DNA from: Moraxella sp. K1664
GTDB lineage: Bacteria; Pseudomonadota; Gammaproteobacteria; Pseudomonadales; Moraxellaceae
NCBI RefSeq assembly: GCF_039693965.1
Contig: NZ_CP155576.1
Location: 2,108,001-2,172,000 of the forward strand
Direction: 5' to 3'
DNA length: 64,000 bases
Shown: positions 24,859 through 33,612 of the stretch, piece after piece
Layout: every line of letters starts with the position of its first letter
Position numbering within the stretch: position 1 is the stretch's first letter
Translations under genes and position numbers: made by a program
The notes under the pieces: generated by a model
What the model saw: only the letters and a program-made list of their open reading frames with translations
Told to the model about the DNA's origin: nothing
Databases searched by the model: none

Positions 24859-25245
24859 TCAAATACCGCCAGCAAACTCACTCACGCAGGCATTAATCGT
24901 CTTGCTTACCGCAGATGTGGCGATTTGCACACGAGCATTTTCATCAATCACAGCTTGACCTAGTTCGGCAAGGGTGACACTTTGCGGGGCTTTTTCGCTG
25001 ACACAGCCACATACTTTGTTTTCAAGAGCTGTCTTTTGCTCGGCAGGCATCAGCATGGTAATGGTTTTGTAGGCATTATAGCCATTGAGCTGAGTGCGAC
25101 ATTGGATGTCCACAGCATTTTTAAATACTGCCATACCAGCATTGGTTGCGGTATTGATGGCATTGGTTGTGCCATCCGTGCCTGTGGTAGCACAACCTGT
25201 TAGCATGGCAACACTCGCCATCATGCTAAGCATTAATTTTTTCAT
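24859..25245 (-). CDS. putative lipoprotein, function unknown
   Basis: 128 residues starting MKKLMLSMMASVAMLTGCAT, with a lipobox LTGC at Cys18 followed by Ala (no Asp at +2), so probably sorted to the outer membrane. The mature part has four further Cys (IQCRTQ, KVCGCVS, NACVSE), probably disulfide-bonded. AGAGAGG lies upstream of the ATG. No family recognised. The next reverse gene (ybaK) ends 20 bases before it, so it could be at the end of the aroC operon. Confidence 0.75.
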   Translation of the reverse strand: MKKLMLSMMASVAMLTGCATTGTDGTTNAINTATNAGMAVFKNAVDIQCRTQLNGYNAYKTITMLMPAEQKTALENKVCGCVSEKAPQSVTLAELGQAVIDENARVQIATSAVSKTINACVSEFAGGI

Positions 25246-25265
25246 AAAACCTCTCTGATTAAAAA

Positions 25266-25733
25266 TTACTCATCTATGATATCACAAAACTGTGCCGTTA
25301 AAACACCTGCTAACTCATCAGGGGCAATGCCAATATCCAGTCCACGCTTGCCACCGCTCACATACATTTTATCAAGGTTTTGGGCGGAAGAATGTATCAC
25401 GGTTTTTAGGCGTTTTTTCTGTCCAATGGGGCTAATCCCGCCCACGATATAACCTGTTAAACGTTCGGCGTCGCTAGGATTTGCCATAACAAGCTTTTTT
25501 ACACCCACGGCATTCGCCATTTTCTTCAAATTAAGCAGATGACACACGGGCAATATCGCCACAAAATACGCCTTACCGTCCGTAACGAGTAAGGTTTTAA
25601 ACACCGTATCAGGCGACAAACCTAACTTTTCGGACGCTTCTAGCCCAAAATTTGTGTTATTTGGGTCGTGGTCGTATTCGTGGACGCTATGGGCGATTTT
25701 TTGCTTTTTTAATAGGCGAATGGCAGGGGTCAT
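25266..25733 (-). CDS. ybaK: Cys-tRNA(Pro)/Cys-tRNA deacylase YbaK/EbsC
   Basis: Editing deacylase that hydrolyses Cys-tRNA(Pro), in trans to ProRS. 155 residues with the YbaK fold signatures: an EASEKLGLSPDTVFKTLLV segment containing the catalytic Lys, and GGISPIGQKKRLKTVI with the GxxxP substrate loop. Its ATG overlaps the TGA of the preceding gene (ATGA at 25730-25733), so it is translationally coupled to it. Confidence 0.93.
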   Translation of the reverse strand: MTPAIRLLKKQKIAHSVHEYDHDPNNTNFGLEASEKLGLSPDTVFKTLLVTDGKAYFVAILPVCHLLNLKKMANAVGVKKLVMANPSDAERLTGYIVGGISPIGQKKRLKTVIHSSAQNLDKMYVSGGKRGLDIGIAPDELAGVLTAQFCDIIDE

Positions 25734-26278
25734 TGTTGATTATCTTTTAATTGAGAAATTCGCTCTCGCACGACTTTGTGAAAATCGCGATTATCATAGC
25801 CATTTGCTCGGTTTTGTTGGATACGTTGCCATGCCTTTTGTTCGGTCATGGGGAAATGATAGCGGTCAGATGCGAGCAAAATATTATAAATGTCATACAC
25901 ATCCTCGTGGCTTTGGTATAATTGCAACAGTTGGTTGGTAATCTCGTCTAAATCATCATCGCCATACATCAAAGTTAGCCGATGATAACCCCACACCATG
26001 CAATGATAATAGGCTTCATCGGAGAGTTTCGCCCCAAGCTGTATTTTTTCTGAACTTAACGGCTCATCTGAAAAATATTGCTCATCGCTGGGGCGTAGCA
26101 TTTGCGAAAATACCGTACCGTCCAAATCTGACCCATAAACCGATTGAAATTGGGCGTAATTTGGGGGCATGACTTTGTACCAATCCATGAGTGTAGGCTC
26201 ACTGGCAACAGACGACTGCCCAACCAATAATAATGCCAAGCCGATGATTTTAAAAAGTTTATTTTTCATCTTAAACAT
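25730..26278 (-). CDS. hypothetical secreted protein in the aroC operon
   Basis: 182 residues with a signal peptide (KIIGLALLLVGQSSVA-SEP). The mature part is largely helical and acidic, with no repeats or metal motifs that I can see. ATG 26278 lies 8 bases after the aroC stop, and a second ATG (26269) is equally possible. Its stop overlaps the ybaK start. The gene is therefore sandwiched in an aroC-X-ybaK operon, although a periplasmic protein has no obvious link to either neighbour. No family recognised. Confidence 0.75.
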   Translation of the reverse strand: MFKMKNKLFKIIGLALLLVGQSSVASEPTLMDWYKVMPPNYAQFQSVYGSDLDGTVFSQMLRPSDEQYFSDEPLSSEKIQLGAKLSDEAYYHCMVWGYHRLTLMYGDDDLDEITNQLLQLYQSHEDVYDIYNILLASDRYHFPMTEQKAWQRIQQNRANGYDNRDFHKVVRERISQLKDNQQ

Positions 26279-26286
26279 GATAACTT

Positions 26287-27375
26287 TTATTCAATCGGCT
26301 TTAATGGTTGCACAACATCGGCATTTTGCCCACGATGACGCAAATAATGGTCAAGTAGGACAATGGCAAGCATCGCCTCAGCAATCGGTGTGGCTCGCAC
26401 GCCCACACAAGGATCATGGCGACCTTTGGTAATGACGTCTGTTGCCTCACCATCTAGGTTAATCGTCTTGCCTGCGGTGGTGATACTGGCGGTCGGTTTT
26501 AGGGCAATGGCAACACGAATAGCCTGCCCACTACTAATCCCACCCAAAATCCCGCCTGCGTGATTGGCACAAAAACCGTCAGGGGTTAGCTCGTCTCGGC
26601 TGTCATGCCCAAACTGCTCGGCAACCGCAAACCCATCACCAATTTCCACACCTTTGACAGCATTGATAGACATCATCGCATGGGCAATGTCCGCATCTAG
26701 GCGGTCAAAAATCGGCTCGCCCAAACCCACGGGGACATTCTCGGCAAAAACCTCCAATTTCGCCCCACAGCTTGTGCCTTGTTCACGCAAGGACGTAACC
26801 AACGCCTCAAAACGTGGCAGAGCGTCAATATCTCCACAAAAAAACGGGTTTTGGTTTACAATATCCCAATCTAGTTTCTCAGCCTTTTCAGTGCCAATTT
26901 GGGTAACGTGTCCACGAATGACAACGCCCAAACGTTCTTTTAAATATTTTTTGGCAATCGCTCCTGCCGCCACACGCATGGCAGTCTCACGAGCAGACGA
27001 ACGCCCACCGCCCCGATAATCCCGAAAGCCGTACTTCATCGTGTAGGTATAGTCGGCATGATTGGGGCGAAAAGTTGTGGCGATATTGCCATAATCTTTG
27101 GATTTTTGGTCGGTGTTGCGAATGAGTAGCCCAATCGGTGTGCCTGTGGTACGCCCCTCAAACACCCCAGAGATAATCTCCACCACGTCATCTTCTTTAC
27201 GTTGAGTGGCGAATTTAGAAGTCCCCGGTTTACGGCGGTCAAGCTCGGCTTGCAAATCCGCCTCGCACAGCTCCAAATTGGGCGGTACACCGTCCACAAT
27301 CGCCATAAGCCCCACGCCATGCGACTCGCCACAGGTGGTTACGCTAAAAAGTTGTCCTATTGTGTTGCCTGACAT
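26287..27375 (-). CDS. aroC: chorismate synthase
   Basis: Last step of the shikimate pathway: converts EPSP to chorismate using reduced FMN. 362 residues. Family signatures are [20 protein letters not shown] near the N-terminus, [20 protein letters not shown] in the middle and [14 protein letters not shown] near the FMN site. It heads a three-gene operon with an unknown secreted protein and ybaK. The start ATG is preceded by an AGAGAG site. The upstream gap 27376-27701 holds a family A MITE remnant and no gene. Confidence 0.96.
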   Translation of the reverse strand: MSGNTIGQLFSVTTCGESHGVGLMAIVDGVPPNLELCEADLQAELDRRKPGTSKFATQRKEDDVVEIISGVFEGRTTGTPIGLLIRNTDQKSKDYGNIATTFRPNHADYTYTMKYGFRDYRGGGRSSARETAMRVAAGAIAKKYLKERLGVVIRGHVTQIGTEKAEKLDWDIVNQNPFFCGDIDALPRFEALVTSLREQGTSCGAKLEVFAENVPVGLGEPIFDRLDADIAHAMMSINAVKGVEIGDGFAVAEQFGHDSRDELTPDGFCANHAGGILGGISSGQAIRVAIALKPTASITTAGKTINLDGEATDVITKGRHDPCVGVRATPIAEAMLAIVLLDHYLRHRGQNADVVQPLKPIE

Positions 27376-27543
27376 GGGTTGCTCTCTTTGATTGTCTTAT
27401 GTTTGGATAAGTATAATTAATTACATAATGATTTTTGATGATCTTGGAAGCTTGTAATCGTAAATTTAAAAGCTTTCAATATTGGCAATCTTGCTTTTCT
27501 AAATTACAATTAATTTTTAGCTAATAATTTTTGTGAATGTCAC

Positions 27544-27692
27544 TAGGACGTGCCTGCCTTTTGCATTTGCAATGAAAAATGCCCGTTTAAAAAAGCAGGG
27601 GAATTGCACGTTTCTCATGCAAAAACGGTTGGTTTGTTTCTAAAATATGTCTAAATTGTAAATGTTGTTATAAAGGTTCAGTGCGCCCCATA
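27544..27692 (+). mobile_element. MITE-like element, family A, copy 3 (internally deleted)
   Basis: Starts TAGGACGTGCCTGCCTTTTG, follows copy 2 for about 40 bases, skips the middle, and rejoins copy 2 at CATGCAAAAACGGTTG. It continues to a worn right end (CAGTGCGCCCCATA). 149 bp. It ends ten bases from the glycosyltransferase stop codon at 27702. Confidence 0.72.
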
Positions 27693-27701
27693 TCAAGTGT
27701 A

Positions 27702-28532
27702 TTAATCAAGTGTCAAGTAAACAGTTTTTCTCTTTCTATCTATATGGGTGATAATTTTTTTTATCCATCTATAAAATTGCCAGAATGGTCTTTTTACCTC
27801 TCTCCAAATCTTTTTATACAAATTTTGATGAATTTTTTCACGCTCAATTCTAAGTATGTTTTCAAATCTGTTTCGACGATCTTGTTCTAGTTGACTTGAA
27901 ATAATAGTTTGATTGGTCTGTCTGTCGCTTTGTATGCATAGACAGGGGTTTAATTGATATGGATGATACTTGCCATGCTGTATGTAATGTTCAAATACAA
28001 TGTGATCGACAGCAATAATGCCGTTATATTTAGTATAATCTTTATGAAAGTCCACAAGATTGATAGCGGCATCTTTGGACAATATATATCCTGCACACCC
28101 AAGATGAATGTCAATAAGAGGGATTAAAAACCTGTCTTTTGCAGAAATCTTAGTGCCTTTTGACAAAATGATTTTGTCAAACAACTCTATTTTGATAATG
28201 TGGCAATCTTTGGGAATCCAGTCGGTATTATTTAGAAATGACTGGCTTGAATTGGCTAAGTATACATCATCCTCAAAGATTCCAATATACTCCAAATCAT
28301 CATCAATGGCTTTTTGCCATAAACTAACATGACTAAATAAGCATGCCAACTCTCCTTTGGTTAGATTGGCATTGGTGATATCTAGCCCAAATTTAGTCGC
28401 TAACTCATCAATTTGGTCTGGTGTAACAGCATCAAAAAATTCAAAATTAATCTCTTTTTGTCCAAATTCTTGTATAATATGTAGACGTCTTTCTTGTGCA
28501 TTGGCAAGGCTGATGACATAATTTTTAAGCAT
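27702..28532 (-). CDS. glycosyltransferase family 25 (LOS biosynthesis)
   Basis: 276 residues of the GT25 LOS beta-galactosyl/glucosyltransferase family (LgtB/LgtE, Moraxella Lgt2-like). It starts KNYVISLANAQERR, has the conserved FFDAVTPDQI and CLFSHVSLWQKAIDDDLEYI, and the metal-binding FEDDVYL. It is homologous to the protein at 29597-30349. The C-terminus is basic and may sit on the membrane face. It diverges from the GT4 gene at 28608 across a 75-base gap that must contain both promoters. Sugar specificity cannot be deduced. Confidence 0.88.
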   Translation of the reverse strand: MLKNYVISLANAQERRLHIIQEFGQKEINFEFFDAVTPDQIDELATKFGLDITNANLTKGELACLFSHVSLWQKAIDDDLEYIGIFEDDVYLANSSQSFLNNTDWIPKDCHIIKIELFDKIILSKGTKISAKDRFLIPLIDIHLGCAGYILSKDAAINLVDFHKDYTKYNGIIAVDHIVFEHYIQHGKYHPYQLNPCLCIQSDRQTNQTIISSQLEQDRRNRFENILRIEREKIHQNLYKKIWREVKRPFWQFYRWIKKIITHIDRKRKTVYLTLD

Positions 28533-28607
28533 GGCGTTGGCGAATGAGAAAATTTATGGTATATTGCCTAAATTTCGTCATTTTGTCAAGCTACGATTGG
28601 GAGTTGC

Positions 28608-29588
28608 ATGAAAATATTACACGTTTTATTAACTTCCCTACCTATTCCGCCCAATGATTATGGTGGGACGGAACGGGTATTATGGGCGTTATATCAAGGG
28701 CAAAAAGAGCTTGGGCATGATGTTAGGTTTTTGACCAAATACGACAATAAAAATCCCGATGGCTTGATATATGATGAAAATAAACCCTTGGAGGGTCAAA
28801 TAGAAGGCTGGGCGGATATTATTCACTTTCATTTTCCCTATGATGGCGAGATAAATACGCCATTTGTCTGTACTGAGCATAGCAATAGTGATATTGAAAA
28901 AGAATTTAATATCAACACCATTTATTTATCATCCAAACACGCTGAGAATTATCATGCCAATTGCTATGTGCATAATGGGCTGTATTGGGCGGATTATGGC
29001 GAGCCAAATTTGGACAAGCCACAAAATTATGTGCATTATTTGGCAAAGGCGACATGGCGAATCAAAAACGTACAAGGAGCGATAAAAATCGCCAAAAATG
29101 CCAATATACCCATACATATTTTGGGCGGTAAACGCTTTAATCTAAAACGCAATCCATATTTTTATTTATCATCGGATTTGACTTTTCACGGTATGGTGGG
29201 TGGCATGGCTAAAAATGACCTTGTGAGAAATTCAAAAGGGCTGATTTTTCCTGTGTTGTGGCATGAGCCGTTTGGGCTTGCCATGATTGAAAGTTTATAT
29301 TTGGGTTGTCCTGTATTTGCCACGCCATTTGGGGCAATGCCCGATATTGTCAGCGATGACGTGGGGGTGTTGTCGGACAGTTATGCGGTGCTGACCGAAG
29401 CGGTCAAAGATGTTGATAAGTTTGACAGACGAGCATGCCATGAGCGAGCCAAATCGCATTTTAGTCATCTGTCCATGTCAAAGGCGTATGTGGAATGCTA
29501 TGAAAGAGTATTGGCAGGCGAGAATTTAAACGCACAACGCCCAAAATCAAAGGCGAATATCAAGGATAGGCTAAACATGAGAGTGTAG
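28608..29588 (+). CDS. glycosyltransferase family 4
   Basis: 326-residue GT-B fold glycosyltransferase. The N-terminal motif PPNDYGGTERVLWAL and the C-terminal HEPFGLAMIESLYLGCPVFA (the E-x7-E donor-binding motif) place it in GT4. A GGGAG site precedes the ATG. It is the only forward-strand gene in an otherwise reverse LOS block and ends 9 bases from the convergent GT25 gene. It probably adds a core or outer LOS sugar in the cytoplasm. It is slightly shorter than typical GT4 enzymes but has both domains. Confidence 0.87.
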   Translation: MKILHVLLTSLPIPPNDYGGTERVLWALYQGQKELGHDVRFLTKYDNKNPDGLIYDENKPLEGQIEGWADIIHFHFPYDGEINTPFVCTEHSNSDIEKEFNINTIYLSSKHAENYHANCYVHNGLYWADYGEPNLDKPQNYVHYLAKATWRIKNVQGAIKIAKNANIPIHILGGKRFNLKRNPYFYLSSDLTFHGMVGGMAKNDLVRNSKGLIFPVLWHEPFGLAMIESLYLGCPVFATPFGAMPDIVSDDVGVLSDSYAVLTEAVKDVDKFDRRACHERAKSHFSHLSMSKAYVECYERVLAGENLNAQRPKSKANIKDRLNMRV

Positions 29589-29596
29589 ACAGTCAA

Positions 29597-30349
29597 CTAC
29601 TTAAATGGTACTATCTTGTAGACAAGTCTTTTTAAAATGCTTCGCTTCCATGTTTTCATGCGACGGTTAAATTGTTGGATTAAAGTCATAGGTTGCTCAT
29701 AACGGTTGTTGCGAGTGGCTTCGAGTGTGCTTTTTAGGGTATTGTCATGCCTATCTGACTGAATGGCTAGAGCAGGGTTTAGCTGATAGATGGTTGAATT
29801 AATGCAAGTGTTTCCAAATAAAATATGGTCTATGGCTTGTCCGTGAATATCAAAATCGTGTTGCAAATAACCCATGAGCGAGCAAGCATGGTCTTTTGAG
29901 ATGATGTAACCGCATGCTCCAACGTGGGTGCTTTTTAGGGGGTGTAATGCCCTGCCATGATGATGAATGATAGGTTTGCCCAAATGCACCAATTCATGCC
30001 ATGTTTCTAGCTTGATAATATCAAAAGGAAAGTTTAACCAGTCGTCTTGTAAAAAGGCAACGGCATTTTCGCCCAAATATACGTCATCTTCAAAAATGGC
30101 GATATGCTCTAAGTTGTCATCTATCATCTTTTGCCATAAAAAGACATGACTTAAAAAACATGCCTTTTCGCCCAATGACAAGCGTTGGTTGTTTGCCAAA
30201 GGAATGTTTAATTGCGTGGAAATACGCTCTATGTTGTCTGGCGTAACCGCATCAAAAAATGCAAATTCAATACCTTGTTTGCCGAATTCCGCCTTGATAT
30301 GCTCTCGGCGGTCATGAGCGGTAGCTAGACTGATGACATAGTTTTTCAT
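29597..30349 (-). CDS. glycosyltransferase family 25 (LOS biosynthesis), second paralogue
   Basis: 250 residues, same family and same motif order as the protein at 27702: KNYVISLATAHDRREHI, FFDAVTPDNIE, CFLSHVFLWQKMIDDNLEHI, FEDDVYLG. Its ATG overlaps the stop of the tandem GT2 gene by ATGA (30346-30349), so it is translationally coupled as the last gene of the aspS-lpxL-LOS operon. The paralogues differ in loop lengths and C-terminus, suggesting different acceptors. Exact linkage unknown. Confidence 0.88.
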   Translation of the reverse strand: MKNYVISLATAHDRREHIKAEFGKQGIEFAFFDAVTPDNIERISTQLNIPLANNQRLSLGEKACFLSHVFLWQKMIDDNLEHIAIFEDDVYLGENAVAFLQDDWLNFPFDIIKLETWHELVHLGKPIIHHHGRALHPLKSTHVGACGYIISKDHACSLMGYLQHDFDIHGQAIDHILFGNTCINSTIYQLNPALAIQSDRHDNTLKSTLEATRNNRYEQPMTLIQQFNRRMKTWKRSILKRLVYKIVPFK

Positions 30350-31938
30350 GGCTTATTCCGATTCATCTGCCACAGCATGATGTATTTATCCAAGGTATAA
30401 CCCAAAGACGCCACCGCCAAGATATAGCCGTACGCCCCGCCCATAAAGTCGGCACGGATGACATGCTCACGCACAAACGAAAACCACGAGCGAACAAGCA
30501 GTCCTGCCATGCTCACGGTTTTGCCTTTGGTGTGTTTTTCTTTTGCCCAGTCGTGGCTGTATCGGATATTTTTTACCAAAAAATGATGCAGATTGTCGTT
30601 GGTGATGTGGGGCAAATAGCCCTTTAATACCACGCTTGGCACGCCTTGTTGGTCAAGCGATTCATGCACTTCTAAGTCTGAATATTTAAACTGCGTGCGA
30701 GCATAGAGCCGAGCAAGCTTATCGGTGTACCATGAGCGTGGCTGAACTTCCACGCCACAAAAGGTATTGACCCGAGCAATGGCAAAGACCTTATCTGTCT
30801 GCACGGGTTGCCTTAATATATCAGCAATAGACTGCCTTAATTCTTGGTCAAGGCGTTCATCAGCGTCCAGCACCAGCACATAATCGCTTGTAGCATAAGA
30901 CTGGGCAAGTTGGCGTTGTTTGCCAAAGCCTTGCCAGTCGGTATTGGTGTGCCATTTTGCTCCAAAAGATTCGGCAATCTTGCGGGTATCATCGGTGCTA
31001 CCGCTATCCAAAATGATAATCTCATCTACCAAATCATGCACGGTATCAAGGCACGCTTTTAGGTGCTTGGATTCGTTTTTGCAAATCATGACAAGCGACA
31101 GCGTGCTTTTTTTGTTGGTCAAATCAATGGGCGTGAGATTTTTGGCAAATTCTACCGATTTTAAAAACGCTTGTTCGGCTTGGTTGTGGGTCAAATCGTA
31201 CAAAATGGCGTATTTGTTAAAGGTGTATTGGGTAAACATCAGCGAATAAATCAACCCATACCTGCCCTGCAAAAAACGCCCGTCCACAAAATACTGTTTA
31301 AAAAACGCCCAAAACGGGTTTAAAATTACCTTACTAAATTTGCCTTTTTTGCCCTGTCTGTGCCTATCGTCCGCCCATGCTTTGGCGTATTCTAGACGTT
31401 TGGTGAGCCAAAATAGGGGCGTGTCTGCCGTGTGATGTCGCATAAAGCCGTCAAGCGTGGCAGTGCTTGCCCCATTTAGCACGACCGATTCATGCACTAA
31501 GTTATTGTCATAGTTATATTTTTTTGGATACAGTCGCCAATGAGCCTTAACCGCCCATAGCCTGTTATCAATCTCATGCCCAAAAATACAGTCTATGCGT
31601 TTGATCCCATATACCGTATCATTGGGTGGATTTTTAATGACCGCCAAAATGCTCTGTTTTAGCTCATCGGTAATCTCTTCATCAGCGTCTAATGCCAATA
31701 TCCATTCGCCTGTGGCGTATGATTGGGCAAGTTGGCGTTGTTTGCCAAAGCCTTGCCAGTCGGTATTGACGTGCCATTTTGCCCCATATTGTTCGGCAAT
31801 TTCTCGGCTGTTGTCGGTGCTACCGCTATCCAAAATGATAATCTCGTCCGCCAAGCCGTCTAGAGCAGGCAAGCTGATTGCCAAATTTTTGGCTTCATTT
31901 TTGACAATCATGACGACTGATAGGGGGTATTGACTCAT
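30346..31938 (-). CDS. tandem two-domain GT2 glycosyltransferase (WaaE/KdtX-like), LOS core
   Basis: 530 residues made of two successive GT-A domains of the same family. Domain 1 is about 1-265 (SVVMIVKNEAKNLA, IILDSGSTDNS, LALDADEE) and domain 2 is about 277-530 (SLVMICKNESKHLK, IILDSGSTDDT, LVLDADER). Both keep the DAD metal motif. The offset of the best-matching segments is exactly 274 codons. A two-domain glucosyltransferase (Lgt3) is known in the Moraxella catarrhalis LOS pathway; this may be its counterpart, but I cannot confirm it. The start at 31938 overlaps the previous stop by ATGA; an upstream TTG is less likely. Confidence 0.85.
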   Translation of the reverse strand: MSQYPLSVVMIVKNEAKNLAISLPALDGLADEIIILDSGSTDNSREIAEQYGAKWHVNTDWQGFGKQRQLAQSYATGEWILALDADEEITDELKQSILAVIKNPPNDTVYGIKRIDCIFGHEIDNRLWAVKAHWRLYPKKYNYDNNLVHESVVLNGASTATLDGFMRHHTADTPLFWLTKRLEYAKAWADDRHRQGKKGKFSKVILNPFWAFFKQYFVDGRFLQGRYGLIYSLMFTQYTFNKYAILYDLTHNQAEQAFLKSVEFAKNLTPIDLTNKKSTLSLVMICKNESKHLKACLDTVHDLVDEIIILDSGSTDDTRKIAESFGAKWHTNTDWQGFGKQRQLAQSYATSDYVLVLDADERLDQELRQSIADILRQPVQTDKVFAIARVNTFCGVEVQPRSWYTDKLARLYARTQFKYSDLEVHESLDQQGVPSVVLKGYLPHITNDNLHHFLVKNIRYSHDWAKEKHTKGKTVSMAGLLVRSWFSFVREHVIRADFMGGAYGYILAVASLGYTLDKYIMLWQMNRNKP

Positions 31939-32681
31939 TGCCAAGCATCCTTAATCCACTCACTTGGCAAAACATGGCGATACCATTTACCGCCCCCACC
32001 TGTGATGGCGTCTGGTGGATTAATCTCGCCATGAAAGATGACGATTTTTGCCCCGTGTGGTTTTTTGGGTGGGACAAAATACGCCATGGGAATTTTTTGC
32101 AGGCAGTGATATTTAAAACTCACACACCAACTGGCGTCCCAATATTCCAAATGATGATGTTCACGCAGATAATTGGATAAAAACGCCTGTTCGTGGCGAA
32201 CTTCTGAACGGATTTTTTCAAAATTTTGTTCAAAATAACTAAGTAAGTTCGGATAAGTATTTTGCCCCACTTTAAAGCGATATACCGAACTGTTGCCGAC
32301 CATTCGCCACGGCTTTTTCCAATCACGGATAATCATCACGCTGTCATCATGCTCCGCTTTGTGCGTAAAAAAGCAGTCAATATTATCCACGATGACAATG
32401 TCAATATCCAAAAATAACGCCGTGCCTTTTAAATCATACAATTCTGGCTTAAAGGTGGTGAGTTTTTTCCAGCCACGTTCGGGCAGGTTGGCAGGTAGGT
32501 TTAGCTCGGGAATGGGATAGCATTTGACATTATCATCAATGCCCGTGGGGTCGTCCGTCAAGCACACCATTTGAAAATCAAGGGTCAAATGGCGTTTTAC
32601 CATATTATACAGGCGATTGACGTACTCGGCACCGTATTTGGTTCCCCATTTCATGCAAATCACATAGCGGTTGTCGGTCAT
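31935..32681 (-). CDS. putative glycosyltransferase (GT-A, GT8-like)
   Basis: 248 residues with a GT-A look: YVICMKWGTKYGAEYVNRLY at the N-terminus (an opening shared by some capsule and LOS transferases), then GTALFLDIDIVIVDNIDCFF, whose DID triplet is a DxD metal site. Late conserved-looking HGEINPPDAI and a WIKDAW tail follow. It is coupled on both sides by ATGA overlaps, to lpxL upstream and to the tandem GT2 downstream, which argues for a LOS role. I am confident of the fold class but not of the sugar. Confidence 0.78.
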   Translation of the reverse strand: MTDNRYVICMKWGTKYGAEYVNRLYNMVKRHLTLDFQMVCLTDDPTGIDDNVKCYPIPELNLPANLPERGWKKLTTFKPELYDLKGTALFLDIDIVIVDNIDCFFTHKAEHDDSVMIIRDWKKPWRMVGNSSVYRFKVGQNTYPNLLSYFEQNFEKIRSEVRHEQAFLSNYLREHHHLEYWDASWCVSFKYHCLQKIPMAYFVPPKKPHGAKIVIFHGEINPPDAITGGGGKWYRHVLPSEWIKDAWQ

Positions 32682-33595
32682 GGATTTTCCTTGTTTTTGT
32701 CTATTTTATAAGATTTTATTTGGGCGTGCAAATCATCAAAAGGCAACAGATAGGGATTTTCGCCAAAAGGCGTGGTCTTAAATCGCCGATAGCCCCACAT
32801 ATAATGGGCAAAATGCTCATTTATCATCATCTGCATACTATTATTTAAAGCAGTGGTGGCGATGATGTCGTTTTTGTCGTACAAATTGGGGTCGGTCAAA
32901 TCATAACAAAATATCTCAAATCCGTCCTTGCCTTTAATACACGCCAGACCAACCAACGCACAGCCTGTTTTTTGAGCAAGTTTGGTGGTGAGCGTGCCTG
33001 TCATGGTGGGAATGCCAAAAAACGGTACAATCTCTCCGCCATTTTTATCAGGCACATGGTCGGGCAAAATCACAGTAAATCCGCCTGATTTTAGCGTTTT
33101 AAAAATCGCCTTAACGCCTGTGCTGTCGGTGGGGACAAGCGTAGCGGACAGCCGTTCACGACCGCTTAGGATAAATCGGTCAAGGCTAGGATTGCCAGAC
33201 GGTTTATACATAATCGTCAGATCGCCAAAACCGCACAGCCATGCGTTCATCATCTCCCAAGTGCCGATGTGTGGCACCACCAAAATCAGCCCCTTGGGAT
33301 TGGCAAAACCACGCTCCAAAATCTCACGGTTATGCACCGTTTTGATTTGGGCGATAGACCATTCTGGGGACATTGCCCAGCTTTTGGCACTGTCTAGGGT
33401 GCTGATAAGCTGATTTTGCAAGGCGGTAAAGGCAAGCCTGTCTCGCTCGTCCTTATCCATAAAAGGGCGGACTAGCATGAGATTGGTGCAAATACTGCGG
33501 TAAATGCTGGCATTTGACCATTTGGCAAGATAAGACGCAAAACGAGCCAATGCCCCCAAAAAGGACATTGGCACGAATTTGATAAGATTAAGCAT
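32678..33595 (-). CDS. lipid A biosynthesis acyltransferase (LpxL/HtrB family)
   Basis: 305-residue late acyltransferase that adds a secondary acyl chain to lipid A at the inner membrane. The family catalytic motif HxxxxE is seen in VPHIGTWEMMNAW, followed by MYKPSGNPSLD and a PDHVPDKNGGEIVPFFG region. An N-terminal hydrophobic stretch anchors it. It lies 17 bases after aspS and overlaps the next gene by ATGA, heading the LOS part of the operon. Whether it corresponds to LpxL or LpxM cannot be settled from sequence. Confidence 0.9.
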   Translation of the reverse strand: MLNLIKFVPMSFLGALARFASYLAKWSNASIYRSICTNLMLVRPFMDKDERDRLAFTALQNQLISTLDSAKSWAMSPEWSIAQIKTVHNREILERGFANPKGLILVVPHIGTWEMMNAWLCGFGDLTIMYKPSGNPSLDRFILSGRERLSATLVPTDSTGVKAIFKTLKSGGFTVILPDHVPDKNGGEIVPFFGIPTMTGTLTTKLAQKTGCALVGLACIKGKDGFEIFCYDLTDPNLYDKNDIIATTALNNSMQMMINEHFAHYMWGYRRFKTTPFGENPYLLPFDDLHAQIKSYKIDKNKENP

Positions 33596-33612
33596 AAATC
33601 ACAAGTCTATGA

